The notes below the pieces were generated by a model. It did no database searches, had not been told where the DNA came from, and worked only from the letters and a program-made list of their open reading frames with translations. A DNA stretch of 64,000 nucleotides from Pantoea eucalypti (GTDB taxonomy: Bacteria; Pseudomonadota; Gammaproteobacteria; Enterobacterales; Enterobacteriaceae). The translations under genes were made by a program, and so were the position numbers. The stretch covers positions 3,968,001-4,032,000 of the forward strand of contig NZ_CP045720.1 of NCBI RefSeq assembly GCF_009646115.1, written 5' to 3'. This document shows positions 9,487-19,442 of this stretch, in pieces. Within the stretch, counting starts at the first letter, position 1; each line of letters begins with the position of its first letter.

Positions 9487-11137
9487 TCAACCCGCTGCGG
9501 CCCACTCTTCCGGTTTGTGGTCCTGCTGGCGCGGACTGGGCGGCTGGAATTTCTACTTTTTAGTGAAGTTCGCCCTGCTGTGGTATGGCTATCTCAACTT
9601 TCACGCGCTGAGCAACCTGGTGTTTCTCGCCTGGCTGCTCTTCCCGCTGCCGACGGTACGCCTGCATCGCCTGCGCCACTGGGTCTCGATCCCCATTGGT
9701 GTCGGGCTGTTCTGGCATGACACCTGGCTGCCCGGACTCAGCAGCATCATGAGCCAGGGCGATCAGCTGGCGGGCTTCTCCGCAGCCTATCTTCTCGATC
9801 TGGCAGACCGCTTTATCAACTGGCAAATGATAGGTGCGCTCTTTGTCCTGCTGGTTCTCTATCTCTTTGTTGCGCAGTGGATTCGTATCACCGTGCTGGT
9901 TTCATTGATGCTGATCTGGCTCAACGTACTCACTATCGCTGGCCCGGCGATGTCGCTGCTACCGACCCGCGCAGCCACTCCGCAGGTGGTCCTGAATCAG
10001 ACGCCAGCCGCCAGCCAGCCAGCCGCTACGCCGGATGGGCTCGATCAGTCTGCACCCGCGACCAGTACGAATCTGACCGCCTGGCTCAACCGTTTCTATG
10101 AGAGTGAGCGCAAGCGCGTTACCCACTTCCCCGACAGCCTGCCTGCCGATTCACAGCCATTCGACATTCTGGTGATCAACATCTGTTCGCTCGCCTGGTC
10201 AGATATGGATGCCTCGCAACTGCGTAATCATCCGCTGTGGCATCACTTCGACATCATGCTGACCAACTACAACTCCGCCACGAGCTACAGCGGACCGGCA
10301 GGGATTCGTCTGCTGCGTGCCAGCTGCGGTCAGACCTCGCACAGCGATCTCTACAAACCCACTGATTCACGCTGCTATCTGTTCGATAATCTGGCGAAGC
10401 TGGGCTTTAAAGAGCAGCTGATGATGGACCACACCGGCGTGTTTGGTAACTATCTCAAAGAACTGCGCGAAGGCGGGGATATTCAGGCACCGCTGATGTC
10501 GCAGGCGGGTATTGCGCCGGAGGTGACTTCATTCGACAGCACGCCGGTGTTCAATGATGCCCAACTGATGCAGCGCTGGCTCGACGATCGCAGCAAGAGC
10601 AGCGATGCCCGCAGCGCCACCTTCTATAACCTGATCCCGCTGCACGACGGCACCCGCGAACTGGGCAGCACCCAGACAGCCCCATGGAAGCCGCGCGCTC
10701 AGTTGCTGTTTGATCAGATCGACGCCTTCCTTACTCAGCTGGAGAAGTCAGGCCGTCGGGTGATGGTGCTGGTGGTGCCGGAGCATGGGGCCGCCCTGCA
10801 GGGCGATAAGATGCAGATGTCAGGGCTGCGCGACATTCCCAGCCCGGGTATTACGCATGTGCCGGTCGGGATTAAGTTTGTCGGCATGAAAGCCCCGCAT
10901 CAGGGACAGCCACTCAATATTGATGCGCCAACCAGTCTGCTGGCAGTCTCAGAGATTGTGTCTCGCGTGGTGGATGGGCAGGTATTTAATGCGCCCAATG
11001 TCAATATGTCGGTGCTGACTGACAAGCTGCCGCAGACGCCAGTGGTGTCGGAAAACGACGGTGCAGTGGTGATGATGTATCAGGGCAAGCCCTGGATCAG
11101 GCTAAATGGCGGAGACTGGGTGCCCTATCCGGAGTAA
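9476..11137 (+). CDS. bcsG: BcsG, cellulose phosphoethanolamine transferase
   Basis: BcsG is an inner-membrane enzyme of the alkaline-phosphatase fold that transfers phosphoethanolamine from phosphatidylethanolamine to nascent cellulose. About five N-terminal membrane helices (from GWNFYFLVKFALLWYGYLNF onward) precede a low-complexity linker (about 170-195) and a periplasmic domain. That domain has the catalytic region YNSATSYSGPAGIRLLRASC, containing the nucleophilic serine, and the metal-site segment VVPEHGAAL. I chose the ATG at 9476 (553 residues) because similarity to E. coli BcsG (559) begins about there. A GTG at 9434 and an ATG at 9464 are in frame, and none has a strong ribosome-binding site. 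It overlaps bcsF by 11 bases. Confidence 0.93.
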   Translation: MKNDQPAAAHSSGLWSCWRGLGGWNFYFLVKFALLWYGYLNFHALSNLVFLAWLLFPLPTVRLHRLRHWVSIPIGVGLFWHDTWLPGLSSIMSQGDQLAGFSAAYLLDLADRFINWQMIGALFVLLVLYLFVAQWIRITVLVSLMLIWLNVLTIAGPAMSLLPTRAATPQVVLNQTPAASQPAATPDGLDQSAPATSTNLTAWLNRFYESERKRVTHFPDSLPADSQPFDILVINICSLAWSDMDASQLRNHPLWHHFDIMLTNYNSATSYSGPAGIRLLRASCGQTSHSDLYKPTDSRCYLFDNLAKLGFKEQLMMDHTGVFGNYLKELREGGDIQAPLMSQAGIAPEVTSFDSTPVFNDAQLMQRWLDDRSKSSDARSATFYNLIPLHDGTRELGSTQTAPWKPRAQLLFDQIDAFLTQLEKSGRRVMVLVVPEHGAALQGDKMQMSGLRDIPSPGITHVPVGIKFVGMKAPHQGQPLNIDAPTSLLAVSEIVSRVVDGQVFNAPNVNMSVLTDKLPQTPVVSENDGAVVMMYQGKPWIRLNGGDWVPYPE

Positions 11138-11164
11138 CGCATCACTGCCGGAAAGCAGAAGTGC

Positions 11165-11198
11165 GGGTCAGCCGCCGCTTAGCGCCTGACCCATTTTT
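11165..11198 (+). terminator. Terminator-like hairpin after bcsG
   Basis: GGGTCAG (11165-11171) pairs with CTGACCC (11186-11192) and is followed by ATTTTTAT, which fits a rho-independent terminator of bcsEFG. A second imperfect inverted repeat, GCAGAA (11217-11222) with TTCTGC (11241-11246), lies just past the bcsZ stop and may serve the opposing operon, though it has no T-run. Confidence 0.65.
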
Positions 11199-11252
11199 AT
11201 CGTGTTACTGTCGGCAGCAGAATAGCGGCCAGCGCCGCCGTTCTGCCTGTTA

Positions 11253-12260
11253 TCAGCGCTTCTCCTGAAACGCCTGCCAGGTCAGCAGCTGCAGACTGGC
11301 GGAAAAGTAGTTCTGATCCGCAGCCAGCTTATCGCTCAGATAGCCGGTCTCATTCAGCGTGAGGTCGCGCACCGCCAGCAGACCGCCCTCAAGATGATAA
11401 GGTGCAGGTGCATTTGCCAGCACGTCGAACCAGGCGGGAGTCAGCATACGGCTGTAACCCTGCCAGACGCGCTGAAACGGCACCAGCGCCAGACTGTGCG
11501 GGTCATACCACCAGATGTTCAGCGGTACGCGAATCGCGTCATAACTGAAGCGGTTTGAGTAACCGACAGCCGGGGCAACCGAACCGTCGGCATTCAGCGC
11601 AACCCAGTCCAGCGGCAGACCGGTTTTGCCAAAACTCAGCTTACCCAGCAGCGTAAAACCATCATTAATCAGCTTATCCCAGACCTGCAGATGACTGCGC
11701 TCGCCAAACTCACGCCACGCCTGAAACAGGAAATAGGAAGGGTTAAGCACCACGTAACTGGTTTTATTGAAACCCTGCGCGCCCGGCAGCAGGACGGTAT
11801 AGCCGCCAAAGTTCGTGACATCCAGCTTGATGATGGCGCGCTGAATACGGTCAGATGCCTGCTGGTAGCTCTCCACCTGCCATTTCTGAGCAGCACGCTG
11901 CAGCGCCCAGGCCAGCAGCACATCACCATCCGAGGCGTTGTTCTTATCAGCAACCGGATTGTCACTGCCTGGCACATAGCGCCAGTAGAAGAGATCGGTC
12001 TGCGGATTACCTAACTGGGTGCGTGTCCACTGCCACAACCTGTCAAACGTGGCGCGATCATTGTTGGCTACCGCCAGCAACATGCCATAACCCTGACCTT
12101 CGGTGTGACTGACATTGTTATTGGCGGTGTCCGTGATCCGCCCTTCCGCCGTCAGAAAACGACCTTTAAACGTGTCCCAGCCGCTGGCACTCGCCTGCGC
12201 ACTGCAGGCCAGCAGTAAAACAGAGCAGATCCAGCCCATCCAGAATGGCTTACGTTTCAT
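11253..12260 (-). CDS. bcsZ: BcsZ, periplasmic endo-1,4-beta-glucanase (GH8)
   Basis: This 335-residue glycoside hydrolase family 8 enzyme cleaves beta-1,4-glucan in the periplasm and tunes cellulose output. A signal peptide (GWICSVLLLACSAQASA) is followed by HTEGQGYGM, whose Glu54 is the expected catalytic acid. GFNKTSYVVLNPSYF and the (F)SYDAIRVPLNIWWYD segment are typical of BcsZ. It is the last gene of bcsOQABCDZ, 8 bases after bcsD. In E. coli bcsZ sits between bcsB and bcsC; here it is the only bcsZ in the window and probably serves both synthases. Confidence 0.95.
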   Translation of the reverse strand: MKRKPFWMGWICSVLLLACSAQASASGWDTFKGRFLTAEGRITDTANNNVSHTEGQGYGMLLAVANNDRATFDRLWQWTRTQLGNPQTDLFYWRYVPGSDNPVADKNNASDGDVLLAWALQRAAQKWQVESYQQASDRIQRAIIKLDVTNFGGYTVLLPGAQGFNKTSYVVLNPSYFLFQAWREFGERSHLQVWDKLINDGFTLLGKLSFGKTGLPLDWVALNADGSVAPAVGYSNRFSYDAIRVPLNIWWYDPHSLALVPFQRVWQGYSRMLTPAWFDVLANAPAPYHLEGGLLAVRDLTLNETGYLSDKLAADQNYFSASLQLLTWQAFQEKR

Positions 12261-12268
12261 TTCCGATC

Positions 12269-12712
12269 CTATTGATATCGATAGTGCAGCGTGCTGCCAT
12301 CATTGAGTTCAAGTGTAACCGGCACAATCCTGCTGCCGCCCTGGCCCTGTAACCAGCCTGAAAACAGTCCGGCTATGACTGCGCCAAATACTGCCTGCCA
12401 GTCAGCCGGAGAATGGGTATTGTCGCCAGCCGGTAAGGCGTGATACGTCATCAGCAGCGCCGTCTCTTCCGGCTGAAGCTGCACAAAGCCCCAGTTAAAT
12501 CGCGCCAGCTGTAAGTTGGCCTCGCGCTCCAGATCCTGCACGGTGCGTGACGCTGGCAAAGGATAGCGGGTCGCCAGTGATTCACCCATTTTATAGAGAA
12601 AGGCCTCCGCCTCCCGCTGACCCGCGTTGGCCACCATCCCGTCAATCATCACGCTGACCAGGTCAAACCAGCCCGGCTGATGTGGATGTGATACCCCAGA
12701 ATGTTCACTCAT
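12269..12712 (-). CDS. bcsD: BcsD, cellulose synthase subunit D (AcsD family)
   Basis: The 147-residue protein has the BcsD/AcsD layout. No signal peptide is visible; it is helical, with a C-terminal beta segment ending VPVTLELNDGSTLHYRYQ. In Komagataeibacter, AcsD is an octameric periplasmic ring that organises glucan chains into fibrils. Its presence marks the second operon as type I in the Roemling-Galperin scheme. It shares one base with the end of bcsC (TAATG) and is followed 8 bases later by bcsZ. Confidence 0.85.
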   Translation of the reverse strand: MSEHSGVSHPHQPGWFDLVSVMIDGMVANAGQREAEAFLYKMGESLATRYPLPASRTVQDLEREANLQLARFNWGFVQLQPEETALLMTYHALPAGDNTHSPADWQAVFGAVIAGLFSGWLQGQGGSRIVPVTLELNDGSTLHYRYQ

Positions 12713-15700
12713 TACTTCTCTCCAAACAGATAACGGACATAGAGCTGCGCGCTGCTTTCGTTGTAGTCACCAAAGGTGTCATAGCCCAGCTGGCCGCCAA
12801 TCGTCACATCTTTGTTGAGTTTGTAGTCCGCCCCGGCGTGCAGGTTGTAGCCGATGCCGTTTTTGCTGCCACCAGAATAGTAAGCGTCTTTTACACTGCC
12901 TCTTGCGGCAAGGGCTTCCAGCTCAGATTGCAGGCTGGCATTTGCAGGGAAGTACGCGCTCTTATCCTGACTGTAGGTCTGATAACCAGCCGCACCGCCA
13001 ATATTCACGTTGAGATCGTCAAATTTACGTGAGAACTCTATCGGGAATGAGACCGACGCGTAGTTCTGCGGGCTGAAGTAGCCGCCCTGACCGTAACTGA
13101 AGTAGCTGAGGTTTTTCGAGAAATCCATCCACGACAGGCTCATGCCTACTTTCAGCTCGCGATCGTCACTGTGGAACGGACGGACATAAGCGCCAGCGGT
13201 TGCCTGCAGATTGTTATTGCTGGCGACATTCTCGCCAAGGTAGCTGTACGCGCCCGCGCCAGCATAGAAGCCTGCATCGCCATTGTCATAGCTTAACAGG
13301 GCGTTCGCGCCGTTCTTCGTGACGCGTCCCCAGCGTTTGCCGCTGGTTTTATCTTCTGCGCCGACGTAGGAGAGCAGGCTATCAGTAATCGCACGACGCT
13401 CACCGGTGAGGATCAGCGTCAGGAAGTCAGTGAGTTTCGGTGACCACTGCACGCCACCGACCAGTGTACTGAGATCCTGGCCCAGTGGCGTGCTGCCAAT
13501 GTCCACTTTATAACTGTCGCCCTTCAGTGCCAGATTCAGCTCCACGCCAGAGGCGGTTTGCGAATCGGTAACGCCGTTCGGCAGATCATTCACCGTCGCA
13601 CCGCCTGCGGCGACAACCCGGCCCTGACTCAGTGCATTGGTGCCGAAACGACGCCAGGCATCGGCTGCGCCACTGCCCGCCGTGAGTGAGACCGGCGTGG
13701 CGGTAAAGTCGAGACGCGCCGTTTCAAACGGCACGGTTGAGAAGGTCAGCGGCGCTTTGGCTTCTGTCAGCTTACTGAGGCCTGACTCGCCATCACGCCC
13801 CCGCACCTGCACCATGCCCTGACTCCAGGTGCCGGTTTTCTCCTGAAGCGAATCCATCATGGTATCGACGTCGTGCAGAACCTGTGACTGATGAGAGACG
13901 GTTTCGCTGCCCGCGGCCAGATCGCCCTGCGCTGTGACGCCCGTTGCAATGCCCACAGGTGCCGCCTGCCAGGGCAGCACAGTGCCGTAGCTGGACGGCG
14001 AACGTCCCACTGGTGAGGTATTACGGTTGATAAACGGATTATCCGCCAGCGCCAGGCCGCCCACGCTCGGCACGCTGCCAGGCTGTGCACCCTGCAGGCC
14101 AATCAGCTGCCCGCGTGCTGAACGCAGATATGCCATCGCCTGCGAATGGTCGCCATTGGCTTCCGCGACTCGCGCCAGCAGCAGCAGTCGATCCGGCGTC
14201 TGCGTGGTGGTGTTGAGGCCGCGACTCAGCTCGTTAGCGCGTTGCAGATTGTTCTGCGCCAGCGCGACGTTGATGGCCCCGACGCGCGCATCCTGCGTCG
14301 GTGTATCCTGGGTCATCAGGTAGTCATAGACCACACCCGCATCCCGGTTCATCTTGCCGTCCTGGTAAAGACGGGCCATCGCAAACATCAGATCACGGTT
14401 CTGCGGATCCTGCTGTAGTGCGCCAATCAGCTTGTCATACGCCACCGCGTACTGGCGCTGCTGCCGCAGGCGATCCACTTCGTTAATGAGATAGCCGTTG
14501 CGAATACCCGCCAGCTGCGTCGGCGTACTGCGCGCCTGCAGTTCCGGGTTACTGAGGAAGCGCTGCGCCTCACTGCCGAGACCCGCCTGATTCAGCACTG
14601 CCATCTGTGCAGCATAATCGCCAGCATTGCCCTGCACGCCGCGCTGCAGGTTAGCCTGCACCACTGAAACGGCGCTGGTGAAATCGCCCGCCTGCGCCAG
14701 CTTCTGCGCCAGGTTTCCGGCATCAACCGGATTGGTCGGTGGCGTGACCGCGAGCGCTTTAAGGGTATTGGCAGCCGCTGCCGTCGCGCCCTGTGCCAGG
14801 TATTGATCGGCCGTGCTCATCTGCAGATTAAAATTCACCCGCTGCGCCAGTTCACGCATCGCCGCCGTTTTAGCATTAGCGGGAATGCGCGCCAGCAAGG
14901 CGCTGGCCTGCTGCCAGCCGCCGCTTTCGCTGGCATTGAGCGCACCAGCATACAGCTCGCTGGTGCTGGCCCCGTTGCGCATCACCGGTTGCATTACGTT
15001 GGCCGCCAGCAGCGTATCGCCCTGCTGACGATAAAGCCGCGCTAAATCGAGCCGCAGCCAGCCATCCGAGGGATAGCGCTGAACGCCCTGCTGCAACGTC
15101 GTGATGGCCGCGGCGTTGTTGCCAGCGGCAAGCTGACGCTTCGCCTGCTGACGCAACGCATCGGCTTCATTGGCCCGTGGCGTAACGCTCTGACGCACGC
15201 TGTCCGGCAGCGCGCCCAGCAGCGTACTGGCTTCGGCATTCCGATTCTGCTGACGCAGAACGTAGAAAAGCCCTTCTTTGGCGCTGCGGTTATTCGTATC
15301 GCTTTGCAGAATGCTGCGGTAAATTTGCTCTGCCTGCTGCGGTTGATTGGTGCGGCGCAGCACGTCGGCGCGAAACAACCTGGCGGCCAGCCCTTTCTCA
15401 CCGTCAGCCTGCACCAGCGGTTCACTCAGGGTCAGCGCCTGCGCAGTGTCCCCGCTTTTCAGCGCCTGCTGGGCGCTGGCCAGTTGTGCATAAAAACGCG
15501 CATCGTCCGCCTGCTGCTGACGTGAAGCACCCTGATCGCCGCCGAGCTGTGCAGCGCGCTGCAGATAATCTGCCGCTTCCTGATAATGTCCGGCACGCTG
15601 GGCCACATAGCCCATACCCGCTAACGCATCAGCATCCTGCGGGTTGGCGCCCAGCACTTTTTCAAAACTGGCCTGCGCTCCGCCAACGTCACCGCTGTTC

Positions 15701-16527
15701 AGCGCGCTGAATCCAGCCCCTTTTTCTGCGCCACCGACATTTTTACGGTAGTAGTCTATTACCGCTGAGTCCTGCGGGTGACGCTGCTGCCAGGTCTGAT
15801 AGAGTGCCGCATCTGACGGCTGAGGGCCAAGCCATAGCAGTGCCTGACGCAGTGAGCGATCGGCATCCTGATTACCACTCGCCAGCGCGCTCAGCATCTC
15901 AATGCCTTCGCGACGGGTCTGTTCCTGATAAGTCAGCGCCTTACCCAGCGCCAGCTTCGCCCCCGTATCCTGCGGGTGCTGAGCCGCAAACTGGCGCAGC
16001 GCCTCAACCGCCTGCGGCAGCAGCGTCCGGTCACCCGCCATAGTGAGATAATATTCTGCCGCGACGCTGGGTGGTGGCTCATTGCCGGTAAAGGTATTGC
16101 GCCAGGTCTGTAACGCCGCCGGAATATTGCCGCTGCGCGCTTGCTGACGCGCCAACGAAAGCTGCGCCTGTGGAATGGTCTGCAGCTGGCGTGCACTGTC
16201 CAGTTCGCCGAGGTGCGGATCGTTGGGAGAGACCTGACTAAGCCGGGCGCGATACTGCGCCGCGGCGGCATTATCGCCGCCCTGCTGTGAATAAAGTGCC
16301 AGCAGATAAAGTGCCTGGGTATTGCCGGGTTCAACCATCAGCACCTTTTGCAGCGAGGCTTTCGCCAGATCATCATGCGCTTTCTGATGCCAGTAAGAGG
16401 CCTGATCGAACAGCGCCTGCAGCGCCGGATTGGTGCTTTCCGCCGCCAGAAGCGGAGGTGACAGAGCCAGCGCGCTGCCCAGCAGCAACGCCTTACGAAT
16501 ACCGGCACTCAACAGATTATTTTTCAT
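12712..16527 (-). CDS. bcsC: Cellulose synthase subunit BcsC, second copy (TPR and outer-membrane barrel)
   Basis: The 1271-residue protein has a signal peptide (ALLLGSALALSPPLLAAES), about 700-750 residues of TPR repeats rich in Ala, Gln and Leu, and a C-terminal BCSC_C beta-barrel domain ending YNESSAQLYVRYLFGEK, with a terminal-region aromatic pattern of outer-membrane proteins. The barrel is the channel for cellulose; the TPRs bind periplasmic partners. Length is about 100 residues more than E. coli BcsC (1157). It follows bcsB by 8 bases and shares one base with bcsD. The region between TPR and barrel (about 810-900) has less repeat character. Confidence 0.95.
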   Translation of the reverse strand: MKNNLLSAGIRKALLLGSALALSPPLLAAESTNPALQALFDQASYWHQKAHDDLAKASLQKVLMVEPGNTQALYLLALYSQQGGDNAAAAQYRARLSQVSPNDPHLGELDSARQLQTIPQAQLSLARQQARSGNIPAALQTWRNTFTGNEPPPSVAAEYYLTMAGDRTLLPQAVEALRQFAAQHPQDTGAKLALGKALTYQEQTRREGIEMLSALASGNQDADRSLRQALLWLGPQPSDAALYQTWQQRHPQDSAVIDYYRKNVGGAEKGAGFSALNSGDVGGAQASFEKVLGANPQDADALAGMGYVAQRAGHYQEAADYLQRAAQLGGDQGASRQQQADDARFYAQLASAQQALKSGDTAQALTLSEPLVQADGEKGLAARLFRADVLRRTNQPQQAEQIYRSILQSDTNNRSAKEGLFYVLRQQNRNAEASTLLGALPDSVRQSVTPRANEADALRQQAKRQLAAGNNAAAITTLQQGVQRYPSDGWLRLDLARLYRQQGDTLLAANVMQPVMRNGASTSELYAGALNASESGGWQQASALLARIPANAKTAAMRELAQRVNFNLQMSTADQYLAQGATAAAANTLKALAVTPPTNPVDAGNLAQKLAQAGDFTSAVSVVQANLQRGVQGNAGDYAAQMAVLNQAGLGSEAQRFLSNPELQARSTPTQLAGIRNGYLINEVDRLRQQRQYAVAYDKLIGALQQDPQNRDLMFAMARLYQDGKMNRDAGVVYDYLMTQDTPTQDARVGAINVALAQNNLQRANELSRGLNTTTQTPDRLLLLARVAEANGDHSQAMAYLRSARGQLIGLQGAQPGSVPSVGGLALADNPFINRNTSPVGRSPSSYGTVLPWQAAPVGIATGVTAQGDLAAGSETVSHQSQVLHDVDTMMDSLQEKTGTWSQGMVQVRGRDGESGLSKLTEAKAPLTFSTVPFETARLDFTATPVSLTAGSGAADAWRRFGTNALSQGRVVAAGGATVNDLPNGVTDSQTASGVELNLALKGDSYKVDIGSTPLGQDLSTLVGGVQWSPKLTDFLTLILTGERRAITDSLLSYVGAEDKTSGKRWGRVTKNGANALLSYDNGDAGFYAGAGAYSYLGENVASNNNLQATAGAYVRPFHSDDRELKVGMSLSWMDFSKNLSYFSYGQGGYFSPQNYASVSFPIEFSRKFDDLNVNIGGAAGYQTYSQDKSAYFPANASLQSELEALAARGSVKDAYYSGGSKNGIGYNLHAGADYKLNKDVTIGGQLGYDTFGDYNESSAQLYVRYLFGEK

Positions 16528-16535
16528 TATTATCC

Positions 16536-19442
16536 TTACTTCCTGCCGGAATCACGATCTTGCTTTGGGTTCAGACGCCGCCACGCATGACGCTTCAGCA
16601 TCACCCAGGCCGCACTGCCCACCAGCGCAGAGAGCAGCATCGCCGTCAGCGCCAGCAGCACCGAATGCTGGTTGGCATACCACACCACCATCATGTACCA
16701 GGGCATTTCGCCGCTGGGGAATTGCGCCCCGACGCGGAAACTGCGAATACCGTTTTCATCGGTAATAATCGCGGTATCGCCCCGAATTCCGGCGTTAATC
16801 TGCGCCGAACTCAAATCGTTATGCAGTCGCAGCAGCTGATCGTCGCTGGTTGCCACCGTCATCACCACCAGCCGATCGCGATTCCACGGCGATCGGTAGC
16901 TGAGGAAGCCTCGCCACGCCTCGTTGGAGGAGAAATAACGGTCGGCATCCAGCTGCTGGAGACTCCAGTCGCCCGTCAGCCAGCCGCGTAATTTTTCCAG
17001 CGTATCGGGCTCTTTCACACCAAAAGTGCTGCTCGTGGCGTCATACGGTGATGCTGCCAGCATCGCCTGATTAAAGGCGCTGTTGCCGGTCGTACTGACC
17101 GCCAGCAGATCGCTCTGTTGTAAGCGCGCCATGTTGGTGCCGCCGTTGGGCAGACCAAACAGCACCTGATTCTGCGTCAGTGCCACCCCCGTAGCGTTAC
17201 CGGCACGCGCCGCCAGATCCAGCAACGTCGATAGCTCGGCATTGCTGGGCGTTTCCGGCAGCAGGAGCGTGCTCTGGCCGAAATCGGCCAGACGCGAGAA
17301 CGGGAACGAGGCACCCACAAAGTAAGAGAGGTTTGGCAGCATGCTGAAGTGACGGGTATGGCTCAGATCGATCCATGAGTCCTCTTCAATCCGGCTCTTA
17401 ATGTTGTTGTTCAGGAGTACACCGCAGGGCGCATCGGCTCGCGGTTTAATATTGAAGTAGAGTGCAAGCTGGTTGTCGCCATAAATCAGATAGGGTTCGA
17501 GATTCAGCTGATACTGCTCCTGACGCGCGTCACCGCCTAAACGATGCCAGACGTTTTCCAGCAGCCCGACTTTATTCACCGTCAGGTTGCGCAGGAACGT
17601 ACCGTTAAGCATGACGTTGAGAAACGAGTTGTCCTCATCAATCCAGCTTTCCGACGGGAAGCGATAGTGCAGGTTGACCGGCACCGTTTTTCCATCCCAC
17701 AGGAACAGGTCAGGTGCAGCGCGGAAGTTAACGCGTAGCGCATCATGCCAGATGCCACTGCTGGTCAGACTCTGATCCTTACGCAGCAGTTCGCTCAGAC
17801 GTACCGGTCGGTCGGTGTTAATCCAGCGTGGTGCATCGTAAGGTTTGCGGTTGCCAATGGTCTGTACAGGAACCTGCAGCTGGCTCTCATCGGTCGCGAA
17901 TGGCTGCGTCGTCAGCCGGTTCGCTGCCTGACGCAACTGCTCTTCATTGTTGCCACTCACCAGCAGCAATTTGTAAACCGGGTTGTTGGGATTATCCACC
18001 ACCTGCAACATCGGGCCATTACTGGCCGGGAACGTCAGGGTACCGATCCGATCGCCAGGATGACCAAACAGGATACCGTTGTTTTCCGGCTGTTCGCCGC
18101 GTACTACCGGGAAGCGGATGCCACGATAATCACTCTGAATACCGAGCCAGGAAGCGACCAGTGCCGCCGCGCTGACCGCATCGGGTGAGAGGTTACTGGC
18201 AAAGCCCATCGTGATAGTGGACGCCGTCATCCGCTGAGGATCCAGGAAGGGACGCGGAAAATTGCGCAGACTGGTACCGATATTAAGCTGCTGCCCCTCA
18301 AGGTGCAGCGAGGTCTTCGGCAGAATGGTGACCTGGTACTGCTGCGCGCTCTCTTTCTCACACAGCAATTTGTCCGCATCGTTAATTTTAAAACTCAGGT
18401 TGTTGCTCGACACCACCATCGCCGCGGGAACATCCAGCTCATAGTCACTGACGTCGCTGTCAGTGGCTCCCAGCGGCAGTGTGCCGAGTGGCTGACCATT
18501 CAGCATCAACTGCAGCGACGTATTGCGTGCGGCCAGGGCGGCAGAGACGCGCAGCGTCAGATTCAGTCGTGCATTGGTAATGACTTCATCGCTGGGCAGG
18601 GTAAAGGTGATGCCCGACTGTAACTGGCCGCCGGTCAACGTAATGCCACGTGACTGGCCCATCTGAGCCACTGAGATCGTGCTGCTGATGGGCTGATTGA
18701 TGGCTGCGGTAATCGGCAGCTGCGGTTCTGCAACCGGCATCGTCGCCTGGCCTGGCGCGTAGGGCAGCGCACTGGCAGCCGCTTCCAGCGCCGGATCGGC
18801 GTTGCTCAGTCCCTGTGGCAGTGGCACCGCGGACAGCGCGCTGCTGTCCTGGGTCACGGCACCGGTGCTCGTCACGGGTGCGGCGACCGGCGCAGAAGCC
18901 TCAGCGGTCGCTGACGCCTGAGATGCTGATGTTGTATCACCAGCGGGTGCATAGGATGGGGTCGTGGCTGCTGGTGTCGCATCCGGTGCGGCACTCTGTG
19001 GCGCAGAAGCCGAAGCCGATTCTGTAGCCTGGGTAGCCGGGGCCGCTGATGGCACTGACTGCGTGGCAGACTCGCCACCGCTGACCGGGGCCGTCACCTG
19101 GGCTGAACCGGCTGTCGGCGTGGCACTATTATTCATCGGTGCCGCAGGCGCGGCATCACTGACCGGCGCCTGATTTGTCGCTGGCGCACTGCCCGCTGCA
19201 TTAGCTGGCTGCGAAGCAGAAACGGCATCAGGCGGTGTCGGCGCTGAACTGTTTACCGGCGCACTGGCTGCTGCATCGGCTGGCTGCATAGCAGAAACGG
19301 CACCATACGGCGTCGGCGCAGGACTGTTTAACGGGGCACTGCTGCTGTTATCAACAACTGCCGGCGTTTCCGCGCCAGCGGGCGTCAGCCATAACGCTGC
19401 GGTCAGTGAACTGGCCAGCAAAGTTTGCGTCAGGATCTTCAT
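16536..19442 (-). CDS. bcsB: Cellulose synthase subunit BcsB, second copy, with long Ala/Pro/Ser-rich N-terminal segment
   Basis: The 968-residue protein is about 200 residues longer than the first BcsB. After a signal peptide (LLASSLTAALWLTPAGAETP) comes a low-complexity Ala/Pro/Ser/Thr/Gln region (about 25-240) that includes a 25-residue tandem repeat. The normal BcsB body begins near residue 245 (ITAAINQPISSTISVAQMGQ) and ends with one membrane helix (SVLLALTAMLLSALVGSAAWVML) and a basic tail. BcsB is the periplasmic partner of BcsA. It overlaps bcsA by 4 bases. The extension is probably a flexible periplasmic linker; its role is unknown. Whether the extension is typical of type I BcsB in this family I cannot say. 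Confidence 0.93.
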   Translation of the reverse strand: MKILTQTLLASSLTAALWLTPAGAETPAVVDNSSSAPLNSPAPTPYGAVSAMQPADAAASAPVNSSAPTPPDAVSASQPANAAGSAPATNQAPVSDAAPAAPMNNSATPTAGSAQVTAPVSGGESATQSVPSAAPATQATESASASAPQSAAPDATPAATTPSYAPAGDTTSASQASATAEASAPVAAPVTSTGAVTQDSSALSAVPLPQGLSNADPALEAAASALPYAPGQATMPVAEPQLPITAAINQPISSTISVAQMGQSRGITLTGGQLQSGITFTLPSDEVITNARLNLTLRVSAALAARNTSLQLMLNGQPLGTLPLGATDSDVSDYELDVPAAMVVSSNNLSFKINDADKLLCEKESAQQYQVTILPKTSLHLEGQQLNIGTSLRNFPRPFLDPQRMTASTITMGFASNLSPDAVSAAALVASWLGIQSDYRGIRFPVVRGEQPENNGILFGHPGDRIGTLTFPASNGPMLQVVDNPNNPVYKLLLVSGNNEEQLRQAANRLTTQPFATDESQLQVPVQTIGNRKPYDAPRWINTDRPVRLSELLRKDQSLTSSGIWHDALRVNFRAAPDLFLWDGKTVPVNLHYRFPSESWIDEDNSFLNVMLNGTFLRNLTVNKVGLLENVWHRLGGDARQEQYQLNLEPYLIYGDNQLALYFNIKPRADAPCGVLLNNNIKSRIEEDSWIDLSHTRHFSMLPNLSYFVGASFPFSRLADFGQSTLLLPETPSNAELSTLLDLAARAGNATGVALTQNQVLFGLPNGGTNMARLQQSDLLAVSTTGNSAFNQAMLAASPYDATSSTFGVKEPDTLEKLRGWLTGDWSLQQLDADRYFSSNEAWRGFLSYRSPWNRDRLVVMTVATSDDQLLRLHNDLSSAQINAGIRGDTAIITDENGIRSFRVGAQFPSGEMPWYMMVVWYANQHSVLLALTAMLLSALVGSAAWVMLKRHAWRRLNPKQDRDSGRK
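19204..19353 (-). repeat. 75-bp imperfect tandem repeat inside the second bcsB
   Basis: Units 19204-19278 and 19279-19353 are similar over most of their length and encode related 25-residue stretches containing NSSAPTPPDAVSASQPAN and NSPAPTPYGAVSAMQPAD. They lie in the low-complexity N-terminal region of BcsB and suggest growth of that region by unequal duplication. Confidence 0.8.
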
